In this document: piece by piece, positions 8,179 to 17,976 of the stretch
How positions within the stretch are numbered: the stretch's first letter is position 1
Layout: each line of letters starts with the position of its first letter
From: an uncultured Bacteroidota bacterium
Lineage (GTDB): Bacteria > Bacteroidota > Bacteroidia > Chitinophagales > Chitinophagaceae
DNA length: 59,523 nt
Assembly (NCBI GenBank): GCA_903877645.1
Contig: CAIRES010000040.1
Location: 1 to 59,523, forward strand
Direction of reading: 5' to 3'
Program-made: the position numbers and the translations under genes
Notes under the pieces: generated by a model
The model's database searches: none
The model's input: the letters and a program-made list of their open reading frames with translations, nothing else
Told to the model about the DNA's origin: nothing

Positions 8179-8439
8179 TTATATCACCCCAAAGATGTAC
8201 CCAAAGAATTTGCGGCTGATGCGATAAGTAGAGAACTTATGCTTGAAAACACCGATATAGGTATCGGGATATAATTCGGTAAGAGTTTTATTATTGGTAG
8301 CATCCAGATGCTTCTGATTGCGTACCAGTTGCCAGAGTTCATTTTGGTCTACATGTGTTCCATCATCAAAATAACAAATGCTCCCCCCTTCGTACAACCC
8401 AAACCGCATGCCCTCATTTAGTTTGTTTTCGAATGTCAT
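8179..8439 (-). CDS. Small hypothetical protein
   Basis: 86 residues, not recognised. It begins MTFENKLNEGMRFGLYEGGSICYFDDG and has many aromatic and basic residues, with no signal peptide and no clear membrane span apart from a short hydrophobic C-terminus (FFGYIFGVI). It sits alone at the transition from the AT-rich left arm to the core and no partner is obvious. The start ATG is the only reasonable one. Confidence 0.5.
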   Translation of the reverse strand: MTFENKLNEGMRFGLYEGGSICYFDDGTHVDQNELWQLVRNQKHLDATNNKTLTELYPDTYIGVFKHKFSTYRISRKFFGYIFGVI

Positions 8440-8527
8440 AATCTGCTGATTTTAACTCCTATTGCAAATTTAATAACAAATCATTAAGAAATGCAGATTT
8501 TAAGCATTTTTTTTTATACACGGCAAG

Positions 8528-9016
8528 CTAATTGCCGTGATACACCAGATGATGGACTATGTTTTTTGCCGCTATAAACATTTGTGGCAGACCCATACCG
8601 GTGATGAAGACAATAAGCGAAAGGCTAAAACCGGCAATGGCCATATTACGGTATAGTTTTATCCATCTCAGTTTGTGAGCATTATTGTTCACCTCGCTGA
8701 TCAGGTTCTCGAAAGAGTATTTTTCCACCAGTTGCTTGCGCTCTATGTCCCTGTTCAATTGCTCATATTCAGCTTTTGCCCGCTCTTGCAGCACCTTCCA
8801 TGCGCGGGGATGGCTATCGGGAATAGACTCTATCAACTGCCAGTTCTTGAATTTGTCTATGCTGGCTTTAAAGAGTGCCCTGTGTTCCTGCTTGTCCAGG
8901 TTGGGCACAATGCCTTTGTCCTGCAGGTCGTTGTAGGAAAGCGTTTTATAATCGAGAAATGCCTTTAGTAAAGACATCTCGTCAATAAAAAAACCGTTTT
9001 CCGTTTGCGTGGCCAT
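8528..9016 (-). CDS. Hypothetical protein with C-terminal membrane segment
   Basis: 162 residues from the ATG at 9016 (MATQTENGFF); a start at 9046 would add ten residues and is less likely. A soluble N-terminal part with a charged helix (RAKAEYEQLNRDIERKQLVEKY) that could form a coiled coil is followed by a hydrophobic segment of about 20 residues (MAIAGFSLSLIVFITGMGLP) near the C-terminus. Family not recognised. It is divergent from prs. The stop codon lies in the loop of a short hairpin (8519-8539). Confidence 0.55.
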   Translation of the reverse strand: MATQTENGFFIDEMSLLKAFLDYKTLSYNDLQDKGIVPNLDKQEHRALFKASIDKFKNWQLIESIPDSHPRAWKVLQERAKAEYEQLNRDIERKQLVEKYSFENLISEVNNNAHKLRWIKLYRNMAIAGFSLSLIVFITGMGLPQMFIAAKNIVHHLVYHGN

Positions 9017-9176
9017 GGGTGGCAAATATACCAAACCAGCAGCCACTACAAAAGAGATATTTTTCCATTTTTATTAACAGTATATGGTTTTCAGGCGAAA
9101 TACAAATCAATATGAAAAAGGTGCAAATGGCGCAAATATTGTTAGCAATGTGGGGGTAAAAAGGCTGTTTATTGGC

Positions 9177-9206
9177 TTGGGGTTAACTATGCTTTCAATA
9201 CCTTTG
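9177..9206 (+). promoter_or_regulatory. Promoter of prs
   Basis: TTGG (9177-9180) is followed after 18 bases by TACCTTTG (9199-9206), a good Bacteroidota -33/-7 pair, 17 bases before the prs ATG. A second TTGG lies at 9172-9175. Confidence 0.6.
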
Positions 9207-9223
9207 CCATCCATTTCACACTC

Positions 9224-10168
9224 ATGGATTCTTCAGTAAAGATATTTTCGGGCAACGCATCCCTTCATCTTGCGGACCAGATCGCTAAAAGCTACGGCAA
9301 AAAGCTCGGTGCGCTGCACATTCAGAAATTCAGCGACGGTGAGTTTCAGCCGGTGTATAACGAGTCTATACGGGGCGATTATGTGTTCCTGGTGCAGGCC
9401 ACTTATGCCCCGTCCGACAACCTGATGGAGCTGCTGATGATGATAGACGCGGCCCGCAGGGCATCGGCAGGCTATATTACTGCGGTTATTCCCTACTTCG
9501 GCTTGGCCCGGCAAGACAGAAAAGACAAGCCCCGCGTAGCTATAGCCTCCAAGCTGGTAGCCAACCTGCTCACCACAGCGGGTGCAAACCGGGTGATGAC
9601 GATGGACCTCCATGCCCCTCAAATTCAAGGTTTTTTTGATATACCCGTGGATCACCTTGATTCTTCTGCAATTTTTATCCCCTATATTGAAAAATTGAAG
9701 ATAGAAAACATTATCTTTGCCGCCCCCGATGTGGGTAGTACCAATAGGGTGCGCGAAGTAGCCAAGTATTTTGAGGCCGATATGGTGATCTGCGACAAGC
9801 AGCGCAAACGTGCCAACGAGATAGCAGCTATGACCGTAATAGGTGATGTGAGTGGCAGAAATGTGGTGCTGATAGATGATATATGTGATACGGCAGGTAC
9901 CCTGTGCAAAAGCGCAGCGATACTGATGGAAAGAGGCGCATTATCTGTACGTGCATTTTGCACACACCCTATTCTCAGTGGCAATGCATATGAGAACATT
10001 GAAAACTCTATGCTGGAGGAACTGGTTGTTTGCGACACCATACCACTAAAGAAGCAGAGCAGTAAAATAAAAGTAGTGCCAACCGGTGAATTGTTTTCAG
10101 TAGCTATCCGCAATACTTTTGAGAATAAATCGATAAGTTCTTTGTTCATACATAGTAACAGGAAATAA
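9224..10168 (+). CDS. prs: Ribose-phosphate pyrophosphokinase
   Basis: 314 residues, the normal length. The enzyme makes PRPP from ribose 5-phosphate and ATP for nucleotide, His, Trp and NAD synthesis in the cytoplasm. The conserved blocks are all present: FSDGEFQPVYNESIRG, the RQDRKDKPR loop, the catalytic-metal region MDLHAPQIQGFFDIPVDHL, the PDVGSTNR segment, and the PRPP-binding VVLIDDICDTAGTL. It is a single-gene unit with its own promoter; an 8-bp repeat tract begins in its stop codon. Confidence 0.97.
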   Translation: MDSSVKIFSGNASLHLADQIAKSYGKKLGALHIQKFSDGEFQPVYNESIRGDYVFLVQATYAPSDNLMELLMMIDAARRASAGYITAVIPYFGLARQDRKDKPRVAIASKLVANLLTTAGANRVMTMDLHAPQIQGFFDIPVDHLDSSAIFIPYIEKLKIENIIFAAPDVGSTNRVREVAKYFEADMVICDKQRKRANEIAAMTVIGDVSGRNVVLIDDICDTAGTLCKSAAILMERGALSVRAFCTHPILSGNAYENIENSMLEELVVCDTIPLKKQSSKIKVVPTGELFSVAIRNTFENKSISSLFIHSNRK

Positions 10169-10247
10169 TTAGCTGATGTGATGATTAGCTAATTAGCTAC
10201 TGGTACTTACAAAATATTTTACAATTAGCTCATCAGCTAATCAATAA
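10168..10247. repeat. Degenerate 8-bp tandem repeat tract (ATTAGCTA type)
   Basis: Starting in the prs stop codon the sequence runs in strict 8-base phase: ATTAGCTG, ATGTGATG, ATTAGCTA, ATTAGCTA, then three diverged units, then ATTAGCTC, ATCAGCTA, ATCAATAA. The phase is kept over 80 bases. Similar tracts occur at 39767-39914 and 54021-54060. Confidence 0.65.
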
Positions 10248-10370
10248 AACGACTGTTTATACAAAAAAATCCGCCCTCCGCGATCAGGAGCAACCTTTAT
10301 TAAAACAATGAACCCGTGCAGTATGTTTGGTGGGTATACGCACTGCACCGGATCAACAAAAAACTAAGTA

Positions 10371-11018
10371 ATGAAAAGTGTAAAAATTGAAGGAACAAAG
10401 AGGACCGATCTGGGCAAAAAAGCTACACGCCAGATCCGCTCTAACGAAGGAGTACCTGCTGTGATCTACGGCGGTAAAGAAACATTGCATTTCAGCGCGC
10501 CTGTTATGTCATTCCGCACACTGGTGTACACACCGGAGTTCCAGATCGCTGAGATCCTGCTGGATGGCAAAACGTACAGGACGATCATGAAAGACATCCA
10601 GTTTGATGTGGTTACAGATGCACTGAACCATATTGACTTCCTGGAGCTGGTTGAAGATCAGAAAGTGATCGCTAACCTGCCTTTGAAATTCTCCGGCCAG
10701 CCACAAGGTGTTAAAGACGGTGGCCGCCTGGAACTGAAGATGAAATCGCTTCACGTTCGTACTTATCCTAAACATCTTGCTGAGCATATCGAAGTAGATA
10801 TTAACGACCTGCAATTGCATGGCAACATCCGTGTGCAAGACGTTGTAGCTCCTAACATGGAGATCCTCAACTCACCACGTATTCCTATTGCATCAGTAGT
10901 TACTACCCGTGCGCTGCGCCAGGCAGATACGGATGCAGCAGCAGCGGCAGCAGCACCAGGCGCTAAAGCAGCTGCACCCGCAGCAGCAGCGGCAGCAAAA
11001 CCTGCGGCAAAGAAATAA
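10371..11018 (+). CDS. rplY: 50S ribosomal protein L25/general stress protein Ctc
   Basis: 215 residues: an N-terminal L25 beta-barrel that binds 5S rRNA (KIEGTKRTDLGKKATRQIR, VPAVIYGGKE) and the C-terminal TL5/Ctc domain (about 95-185: NLPLKFSGQPQGVKDGGRL, HVRTYPKHLAEHIEVDI). The last 30 residues are an Ala/Pro/Lys-rich tail encoded by runs of GCA. The gene follows prs, an order common in bacteria, though here a 200-base gap with repeats separates them. A strong hairpin terminator follows. Confidence 0.96.
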   Translation: MKSVKIEGTKRTDLGKKATRQIRSNEGVPAVIYGGKETLHFSAPVMSFRTLVYTPEFQIAEILLDGKTYRTIMKDIQFDVVTDALNHIDFLELVEDQKVIANLPLKFSGQPQGVKDGGRLELKMKSLHVRTYPKHLAEHIEVDINDLQLHGNIRVQDVVAPNMEILNSPRIPIASVVTTRALRQADTDAAAAAAAPGAKAAAPAAAAAAKPAAKK

Positions 11019-11042
11019 TAAGGCCTCTAAAAAAATATAATA

Positions 11043-11083
11043 CAGAATAGCCTGCACATTGCAGGCTATTCTGTTTATTTATT
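11043..11083 (+). terminator. Rho-independent terminator of rplY
   Basis: A perfect 14-bp stem CAGAATAGCCTGCA / TGCAGGCTATTCTG (11043-11056 with 11060-11073) with a 3-base loop is followed by TTTATTTATT. Confidence 0.85.
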
Positions 11084-11180
11084 GAATGAACCATTTTTTT
11101 CCCTTTTGTGAAAATACAATTCCTATTTTTAGAATGATCATGAGCAACGAATATGGTTCTTTGCAGCTCAAAATCAAAGA

Positions 11181-13367
11181 ATGAAGCAAACCATACTCTC
11201 TATACTTTTTTCAGCTGCAACAGTATCCACATTCGCCCAAAAAGCCGACACATCTGTATCGCTTAAGGAAATACACGTAAAAGGCTTCAGGACAATAACA
11301 GGGATGGGGCACCTGAACGAAGTGCATGATAACATCATTTACTCCGGCCAGAAAAATGAGGTCATCATACTTGATAGCCTGGATGCCAATACAGCACAGG
11401 ATAACCCGCGCCAGGTGTTAGGCCGGGTTCCAGGCTCCAACTACTCAGAGACGGAAGGAAATGGATTTCCGTCAAATGGTATTGGATTCAGGGGGCTAAA
11501 CCCGACACAGTCCATAGAAACCAACACACGGCAGAACGGCTACAACATTGCCGGTGACATCTATGGCTATCCTGAATCCTATTACTTAACCCCTCTTGAT
11601 GCTATAGACCGGATAGAAGTGATCAGGGGCGCGTCCTCTTTACAATTCGGCCCGCAGTTTGGCGGGGTTGTCAATTACATCGTAAAAAGAGGGCCGGAAG
11701 ACAAGCCTTTTGAATTTACGACAGCACAGACCGGTGGCAGCTATGGCCTGATGAATTCCTTTAACTCTATTGGCGGCACCAAGGGCAAATGGAACTACTA
11801 CGCCTTCGTTAAATACGAGTATGAGAACGGCGCGAGGGCTAACTCACAATTGCAGCAGGCCACAGGCTTTGCCAGGGTGGAATATACAGCGAATGACAAG
11901 TTCAAAATAGGCGTAGAGTATTCATTGCTCCGCAACCTGCTACACATGCCCGGTGGACTGGATGATGCTACATTCAACCAGGATGCCAACCAGTCTTTAC
12001 GTGCCAGGAACTGGCTGATCACCCCATGGAATATAGGCGCATTGACTGCGGAGTACAAAATTTCAGCCAATACAACGCTCACCTTAAAATCTGCTGTAAA
12101 TGTGAGCAAGCGCACGATAGTATGGAGAAGTGAAGATGGCGGCCCAGAAGCCCCCGACGCAATAGACCCAACAACAAATACCTATGTACCCCGCGAGGTA
12201 GAAAATGAATACTTCAAAAGCTCCACCACAGAATTGCGGTTGCTGAGCTATTATAAAATAGGCGGCAGAAGCCAGACACTGGCAGCAGGTGTGCGCTTCT
12301 TTGATGGCTGGATGAAGAGGCAGGAAGGTGGCCTGGGCTCAGTGGAAAGCGGCCCGGATTTCACCAACTATAACCCCGGTAATGCCTATGAGAACGATCT
12401 TGAATTCACTACACTAAATGTGGCACCATTTATTGAAAACACCTTCCATATTGGCAAGCGGCTGTCGGTGACCCCCGGCTTCAGATTTGAGTATATTAAG
12501 TCCACCGCCACAGGGCATGTGCTGGATAGTACAGGTAGTTACAACATTGACGTAAACGAAAGCAAGCCAAGGTACATTCCGCTGGCAGGGATAGCCTTCC
12601 AATACAAAACATCGTCTGCTACCAACATCTATGCCAATCTGACCCAGGCATACACCCCTATATCCTATTCTTTCCTGTACCCAATGGGGCTGGATGTAGA
12701 TGCTAAGATAGACCCTAACCTAAAAGACATCAATGGCTATAATGCAGACCTGGGATGGAGAGGAAGAGTAAAAAAGTATCTGACGTTTGACGTAAGTGCA
12801 TTCTACATGGCCCACAAGAACAACATAGCAGTGGAAACGCTTAACCCAAACACTACCCCAACCTACTTTGAAACAAATGTAGGTGACGCAGTGCACATAG
12901 GCGTTGAATCTTACATTGAGCTTAACATCGTGAAACTGTTTACTCACAGTACCCGGTATGGTACACTTTCTGTTTTCAATTCCTTTGCTTATGACGATGC
13001 CAAATATATAAACGGCTTGTATAATGGTTATACCGCAGAATATGCCCCAAAAACAATTGAACGCTTTGGCGTAACTTATGCTATCAAAAGGTTCTCCACA
13101 ACGTTCCTGTTCAGCCATACCGCTCGATCCTATTCGGATGCCAACAACACAATTTTTAGCCCTGATGCAGAGGTGGGTATTATTCCTGCATACACAGTGA
13201 TGGATTGGTCGGGTACACTGAAGGTCAAAAACTACAGCATTAAATTTGGCATGAACAACCTTACTGATGCGAAGTATTTCACATTCAGGACAGTTGAATA
13301 CCCTGGCCCGGGTATCATACCTTCTATAGGCCGCACTATCTATGTCGGCTTCGGGGCCAGGTTCTGA
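11181..13367 (+). CDS. TonB-dependent outer-membrane receptor, FecA-like
   Basis: 728 residues. A signal peptide (MKQTILSILFSAATVSTFAQ) is followed by a plug domain (about 30-160: SLKEIHVKGF, ITGMGHLNEV, NPRQVLGRVPG, GIGFRGLNP, IDRIEVIRGASSLQFGPQFGGVVNYIVK) and a 22-strand-type barrel ending in an aromatic C-terminus (YVGFGARF). The 'GRVPG..YSETEG.GFPSNGIGFRGLNP' plug resembles the ferric dicitrate receptor FecA group, so ferric-siderophore or metal uptake is likely; the ligand is not readable from sequence. No CarboxypepD-like N-terminal extension and no SusD neighbour, so it is not a polysaccharide-uptake SusC. Transcribed alone. Confidence 0.9.
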   Translation: MKQTILSILFSAATVSTFAQKADTSVSLKEIHVKGFRTITGMGHLNEVHDNIIYSGQKNEVIILDSLDANTAQDNPRQVLGRVPGSNYSETEGNGFPSNGIGFRGLNPTQSIETNTRQNGYNIAGDIYGYPESYYLTPLDAIDRIEVIRGASSLQFGPQFGGVVNYIVKRGPEDKPFEFTTAQTGGSYGLMNSFNSIGGTKGKWNYYAFVKYEYENGARANSQLQQATGFARVEYTANDKFKIGVEYSLLRNLLHMPGGLDDATFNQDANQSLRARNWLITPWNIGALTAEYKISANTTLTLKSAVNVSKRTIVWRSEDGGPEAPDAIDPTTNTYVPREVENEYFKSSTTELRLLSYYKIGGRSQTLAAGVRFFDGWMKRQEGGLGSVESGPDFTNYNPGNAYENDLEFTTLNVAPFIENTFHIGKRLSVTPGFRFEYIKSTATGHVLDSTGSYNIDVNESKPRYIPLAGIAFQYKTSSATNIYANLTQAYTPISYSFLYPMGLDVDAKIDPNLKDINGYNADLGWRGRVKKYLTFDVSAFYMAHKNNIAVETLNPNTTPTYFETNVGDAVHIGVESYIELNIVKLFTHSTRYGTLSVFNSFAYDDAKYINGLYNGYTAEYAPKTIERFGVTYAIKRFSTTFLFSHTARSYSDANNTIFSPDAEVGIIPAYTVMDWSGTLKVKNYSIKFGMNNLTDAKYFTFRTVEYPGPGIIPSIGRTIYVGFGARF

Positions 13368-13462
13368 TCATTTTAATAATGAATCACCTGTTTGCCCATT
13401 TATTTACAATGAGCAAACGTAAATTACATGGCAAAATGTTTTTACTTAAAAGAGATAGTAAT

Positions 13463-13470
13463 TACATTTG
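13463..13470 (+). promoter_or_regulatory. -7 box upstream of the MBOAT gene
   Basis: TACATTTG fits the Bacteroidota -7 consensus, 28 bases before the ATG. A TGTTT about 20 bases upstream (13438-13442) may be the -33 element. Confidence 0.4.
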
Positions 13471-13498
13471 CAACCGGGAATAATTCCATATAGTATTC

Positions 13499-14965
13499 AT
13501 GCTTTTCAACTCATTCCAGTTTTTACTATTTTTCCCTATAGTCACAGTTCTTTATTTTTTGCTGCCCCATAAGCTTCGCTGGTTTCATCTGCTGGTGGCC
13601 AGTTGTGTTTTTTACATGGCATTCATTCCCGTTTACATTCTCATCCTGCTACTCACCATTATCATCGACTACATAGCAGGCATCATGATAGAGAATGTGG
13701 AGGGTAACAAAAGAAAGGCGTTCCTGGTGATGAGTATAGTGGCCAACGTGGGCGTACTTGCCTTCTTTAAATACTATAATTTCTTTGCTTCAAATATTGA
13801 TGAACTATTTCACCTGGTTCATACGCAGGTTAACATCCCGCTGCTGAAGATCATATTGCCAATAGGTTTATCGTTCCATACATTCCAGGCTATGAGCTAT
13901 GCCATAGAGGTATACAGGGGGCATCAAAAGGCTGAAAGGCATTTTGGCATCTATTCATTGTATGTAATGTTTTACCCGCAACTTGTAGCCGGTCCTATTG
14001 AGCGCCCTCAAAATTTGCTGCACCAGTTTCGGGAGCATCATAAGTTAGAGTATGACAATGTAGCTATAGGTTTGCGGCTGATGCTGTGGGGCATGATCAA
14101 AAAAGTAGTGATAGCCGACAGACTGTACATCATTACAGACCCTGTCTTTAATCATCCAAGGGAGTATTCAGGAATAACCCTTGCGATAGGCGCAGTATTT
14201 TTTGCTTTCCAGATATTTTGTGATTTCTCGGGCTATTCGGATATAGCAATAGGTGCCGCAAGGGTGATGGGATTCAAACTGATGACGAATTTTAATAAAC
14301 CTTACCACGCCCGCAGCATATCAGAATTCTGGAAAAGGTGGCATATCTCTCTTTCTACCTGGTTCAAAGACTATCTGTATATATCATTGGGTGGTAATAG
14401 GGTGACGATACCCCGCATGTATTTCAACCTGTTCTTTGTTTTCCTGGTGAGCGGCTTCTGGCATGGGGCCAACTGGACGTTTATCATCTGGGGTATGCTG
14501 CATGGCTTTTACAGCATCTTTGCCATGTTGACAAAAGGCAGCAGAAAAAAACTGAGTGAACAGACTGGCATCAGCAAAATATACTGGTTCAATAATATGC
14601 TTGATGTATTCATCACCTTTGTGCTGGTGACCTTTGCCTGGATATTCTTCAGGGCAAACAATATCCACGACGCTTTTTTTATTGTAAAAAAATTAGGCGC
14701 TATCCCCCATGAGATAGCCCTCGTAGTGAAAACACACAAGATCGCATTTCTGAACCTACCCGGTCTATTAAATACGTTATTGCCATGCCTCGGGTTAGTA
14801 GTATTCCTGGAGTTGGCACACATCATACAGGTAAAATACAACCTACCCGATACATTCAGTAAAAGGCCTGCGCTATTCAGATGGACGTTATATTATAGCG
14901 CGCTGGCTGCGCTTATCTACTTAGGCGTTTATGAAAAACATCAGTTCATTTATTTTCAATTCTGA
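13499..14965 (+). CDS. MBOAT family O-acyltransferase (AlgI/PatA-like)
   Basis: 488 residues with around ten membrane segments. Family marks: the GLSFHTFQAMSYAIEVYRG block, VAGPIERPQ, SEFWKRWHISLSTWFKDYLYISLGGNR, and the catalytic-His region FWHGANWTFIIWGMLHG. These inner-membrane enzymes pass acetyl groups across the membrane for O-acetylation of polysaccharide or other surface polymers. The gene 3 bases downstream encodes the expected SGNH-like partner, and rfbBA follow, which points to surface-glycan acetylation. Which polymer is unknown. Confidence 0.93.
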   Translation: MLFNSFQFLLFFPIVTVLYFLLPHKLRWFHLLVASCVFYMAFIPVYILILLLTIIIDYIAGIMIENVEGNKRKAFLVMSIVANVGVLAFFKYYNFFASNIDELFHLVHTQVNIPLLKIILPIGLSFHTFQAMSYAIEVYRGHQKAERHFGIYSLYVMFYPQLVAGPIERPQNLLHQFREHHKLEYDNVAIGLRLMLWGMIKKVVIADRLYIITDPVFNHPREYSGITLAIGAVFFAFQIFCDFSGYSDIAIGAARVMGFKLMTNFNKPYHARSISEFWKRWHISLSTWFKDYLYISLGGNRVTIPRMYFNLFFVFLVSGFWHGANWTFIIWGMLHGFYSIFAMLTKGSRKKLSEQTGISKIYWFNNMLDVFITFVLVTFAWIFFRANNIHDAFFIVKKLGAIPHEIALVVKTHKIAFLNLPGLLNTLLPCLGLVVFLELAHIIQVKYNLPDTFSKRPALFRWTLYYSALAALIYLGVYEKHQFIYFQF

Positions 14966-14968
14966 TCC

Positions 14969-15967
14969 ATGAAAAAGATACTATTGAAAATATTGCTCGC
15001 CACATTTCCCATACTCATCTTGTTGGGTATCTATTTCTATAACGATCCTTTTAAAACACTTTATCATTATGATAGTTATTTTTCAAAAGATGGCCTGCAA
15101 GTGGTCGTTTTGAATAAAGATTTCGTTTCTACCGAAACCTTTATTAATAATTATCCTAAGTATCATTATGACTCGTACATTTTCGGCAGCTCACGGTCTA
15201 TGTACTATTCAATTGCTGAATGGGAAAAGCATATTAACTCAACCCGTTGTTTTCATTTTGACGCGAGCGGAGAAAGTTTGTATGGGATTGAACGAAAAAT
15301 CAATATGCTGCATGAGCGCCATGTTCCGATAAAAAACGCACTCATCATATTCGATGAGCAGGCATGCGCTATATCCAAAGATCAGCCGGATGCGCTCATC
15401 TACAGGAAGCATCCTTTACTTGCTGGCATCAGCAGATTTGATTACGAGATAGATTATCTGAAATCGTTTTTTGACATTAGTTTTCTAAACTCCTATCTCC
15501 ATTATCTTGTAACACACAAAGGTATTGATAAGCTTTCATTGAATGATGTGCCACACCATTATGAAGTAGCGACCAATGAGGTGAGCTTTCCGAAGATAGA
15601 ACACATGATAGATAGTAAAACAGATTCCTTTTACGCATCGAAAGAAAAAGTATTTTATATACGGGACACAGTTCAAAAATATGCACCACAAACAATAAAG
15701 GAAGCGCAAATGAAAGAACTGGTGAACATAAAAAGGATATTTGATGAAAACCATACCAGCTACCGTATAGTTATGAGCCCGATATACGATCAGTTGAAGT
15801 TTAACCGGGATGACATGGCAATAATGGATTCGTTGTTTGGCAAACAGAACATCTTTGATTTCTCCGGAATAAATGACATTACACAAAATAAGCATAATTA
15901 TTACGAAGCAGCACATTACCGGCCGGCAGTAGCCACCCGCATCATGGACAGTATTTATGCTCACTAA
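14969..15967 (+). CDS. SGNH-like periplasmic partner of the MBOAT acyltransferase
   Basis: 332 residues with an N-terminal membrane anchor (ILLKILLATFPILILLGIYFY). A GSSRS motif (about residue 75) fits a block I Ser nucleophile, and the C-terminal 'YYEAAHYRPAVATRI' supplies a likely catalytic His as in AlgX/AlgJ- or PatB-type acetyl esterases. With only 3 bases between it and the MBOAT gene, it is probably co-transcribed and acts as the periplasmic acetyl transferase. The family call rests on these motifs and on context. Confidence 0.7.
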   Translation: MKKILLKILLATFPILILLGIYFYNDPFKTLYHYDSYFSKDGLQVVVLNKDFVSTETFINNYPKYHYDSYIFGSSRSMYYSIAEWEKHINSTRCFHFDASGESLYGIERKINMLHERHVPIKNALIIFDEQACAISKDQPDALIYRKHPLLAGISRFDYEIDYLKSFFDISFLNSYLHYLVTHKGIDKLSLNDVPHHYEVATNEVSFPKIEHMIDSKTDSFYASKEKVFYIRDTVQKYAPQTIKEAQMKELVNIKRIFDENHTSYRIVMSPIYDQLKFNRDDMAIMDSLFGKQNIFDFSGINDITQNKHNYYEAAHYRPAVATRIMDSIYAH

Positions 15968-16025
15968 TCATTTTATAACAAATTATACAATTCATACCTG
16001 AAAAATAATAACTTAAATTCGCAGC

Positions 16026-17081
16026 ATGAAAAAAACATTGCTCATAACAGGGGGTGCAGGCTTTATAGGATCGCACGTGGTACGATTGTTTGTGAATAAA
16101 TATCCTGATTATACTATTGTGAACCTGGATGCACTTACCTATGCAGGCAACCTCGAGAACCTGGAAGATATAGAGCACCAACCTAACTACATTTTTGAAA
16201 AAGCAGACATCACGGATGCGGCACATATCACCAACCTGTTTGACAAATACAACTTTGATGGTGTTATCCATCTTGCAGCAGAAAGCCATGTAGACCGGTC
16301 TATCACCGACCCCAATGCATTTATACAGACCAACGTAATGGGCACTGCTACCCTGCTAAATGCAGCACGCGCGGCATGGAAAGGCAATACCGGGGGTAAA
16401 CGCTTCTACCATGTATCTACAGACGAAGTATATGGCTCGCTGGGCGCTGAAGGTTTCTTCTTAGAAACCACACCTTACGATCCACAATCACCCTACTCTG
16501 CCTCTAAAGCTGCATCTGATCATTTGGTACGCGCTTACGGCAATACCTACGACCTGCCGTTTGTGATCACTAACTGCTCCAATAATTATGGCCCGAATCA
16601 TTTTCCAGAAAAACTGATACCTCTGTTCATCAACAATATATGCACCAATAAACCGCTACCGGTATATGGTGATGGCAAATACACCCGCGACTGGCTATAT
16701 GTGGTGGACCATGCGAGGGCTATAGATATGGTATATCATGGGGGCAGGAATGGTGAGACCTATAACATAGGCGGCTTCAATGAATGGCAGAATATAGAAC
16801 TGGTAAAATTACTGTGTACTGAAATGGATGCGAAACTGGGCCGGGAACCCGGTACATCGGCCAAACTGATCACTTACATCAAAGACAGGCCGGGACACGA
16901 CCGCCGCTATGCGATTGATGCCAACAAAATAAATAAAGAACTCGGCTGGTATCCTTCAGTTACATTTGAGGAAGGATTAAGTAAAACGATTGACTGGTAT
17001 CTTGCAAATGAAGAGTGGCTGAACCACGTTACTTCAGGCGACTATCAGAAATATTATACCAAGCAGTATTCCAACAACTAA
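16026..17081 (+). CDS. rfbB: dTDP-glucose 4,6-dehydratase
   Basis: 351 residues, standard length. Extended SDR enzyme: the NAD-binding [35 protein letters not shown], the active-site STDEVYG, and [11 protein letters not shown] (catalytic Tyr and Lys). It converts dTDP-glucose to dTDP-4-keto-6-deoxyglucose for deoxysugars such as rhamnose. rfbA starts 10 bases downstream; rfbC and rfbD are not in the window, so the final sugar is not defined here. Confidence 0.96.
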   Translation: MKKTLLITGGAGFIGSHVVRLFVNKYPDYTIVNLDALTYAGNLENLEDIEHQPNYIFEKADITDAAHITNLFDKYNFDGVIHLAAESHVDRSITDPNAFIQTNVMGTATLLNAARAAWKGNTGGKRFYHVSTDEVYGSLGAEGFFLETTPYDPQSPYSASKAASDHLVRAYGNTYDLPFVITNCSNNYGPNHFPEKLIPLFINNICTNKPLPVYGDGKYTRDWLYVVDHARAIDMVYHGGRNGETYNIGGFNEWQNIELVKLLCTEMDAKLGREPGTSAKLITYIKDRPGHDRRYAIDANKINKELGWYPSVTFEEGLSKTIDWYLANEEWLNHVTSGDYQKYYTKQYSNN

Positions 17082-17091
17082 CGACTTTATA

Positions 17092-17958
17092 ATGAAAGGA
17101 ATTATTTTAGCAGGTGGCTCGGGCACAAGGTTATACCCGTTGACGATAGCTGTGAGTAAGCAGTTGATGCCGGTATTTGATAAACCGATGATCTACTACC
17201 CACTCTCTACTTTGATGCTGGCCGGCATTAACGAGATATTGATCATTACCACACCCGAAGACCAGCCTGCATTTATGAAACTGCTGGGCGATGGCTCGCA
17301 GATAGGGTGCCGATTTGAGTATGTGGTACAGCCCCGCCCTGAGGGCCTGGCGCAAGCATTTATATTGGGTGCGGACTTTTTAGGAAATGACCCTGCGGCG
17401 CTGGTGCTGGGAGATAATATTTTCTATGGATCGGGCATGGGTACGTTATTGAAAAAGAAAGCAAACCCCGATGGCGCAGTAGTATTTGCCTACCAAGTGC
17501 AGGACCCAGAGCGATATGGCGTAGTAGAATTTGATAAGAACAATAAAGTCATCAGTATAGAAGAAAAACCGGAGCATCCGAAATCTCATTTTGCTGTGCC
17601 GGGGCTTTACTTTTATGATAATGATATAGTACCGATAGCTAAGGCCATCAAACCATCGCACCGCGGCGAACTGGAGATAACAGACATCAACAAGGTGTAC
17701 CTGGAGAAGGGAAAACTGGAAGTAGGTGTGCTAGACCGAGGTACTGCATGGCTGGATACAGGCACTTTTGACTCGCTGATAGAAGCAGGCGAATTCATAG
17801 AAGTAATCGAAAAAAGACAAGGTCTGAAAATAGGCTGCATAGAAGAGATAGCCTACCGCAATGGCTGGATAGATGACGAACAAATGGACAAACTGGCTAC
17901 CCTGTACCTGAAAAGCGGGTATGGCGTGTACCTGAAGAAACTGATAGGCAATCTTTAA
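17092..17958 (+). CDS. rfbA: Glucose-1-phosphate thymidylyltransferase
   Basis: 288 residues. It makes dTDP-glucose from dTTP and glucose 1-phosphate, the step before RfbB. The nucleotide-binding [11 protein letters not shown], the [20 protein letters not shown] block, [17 protein letters not shown], and the C-terminal [14 protein letters not shown] are all family signatures. It forms a pair with rfbB and is followed closely by a DUF445 gene. Confidence 0.97.
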   Translation: MKGIILAGGSGTRLYPLTIAVSKQLMPVFDKPMIYYPLSTLMLAGINEILIITTPEDQPAFMKLLGDGSQIGCRFEYVVQPRPEGLAQAFILGADFLGNDPAALVLGDNIFYGSGMGTLLKKKANPDGAVVFAYQVQDPERYGVVEFDKNNKVISIEEKPEHPKSHFAVPGLYFYDNDIVPIAKAIKPSHRGELEITDINKVYLEKGKLEVGVLDRGTAWLDTGTFDSLIEAGEFIEVIEKRQGLKIGCIEEIAYRNGWIDDEQMDKLATLYLKSGYGVYLKKLIGNL

Positions 17959-17976
17959 GTTGTTTGAACCTGTGCA

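Noticed and set aside
8519-8539. Hairpin CACGGCAA/TTGCCGTG at the end of the gene at 8528
   Set aside because: The bases after it on the minus strand are A-rich rather than T-rich, so it is not an intrinsic terminator for the minus-strand gene.
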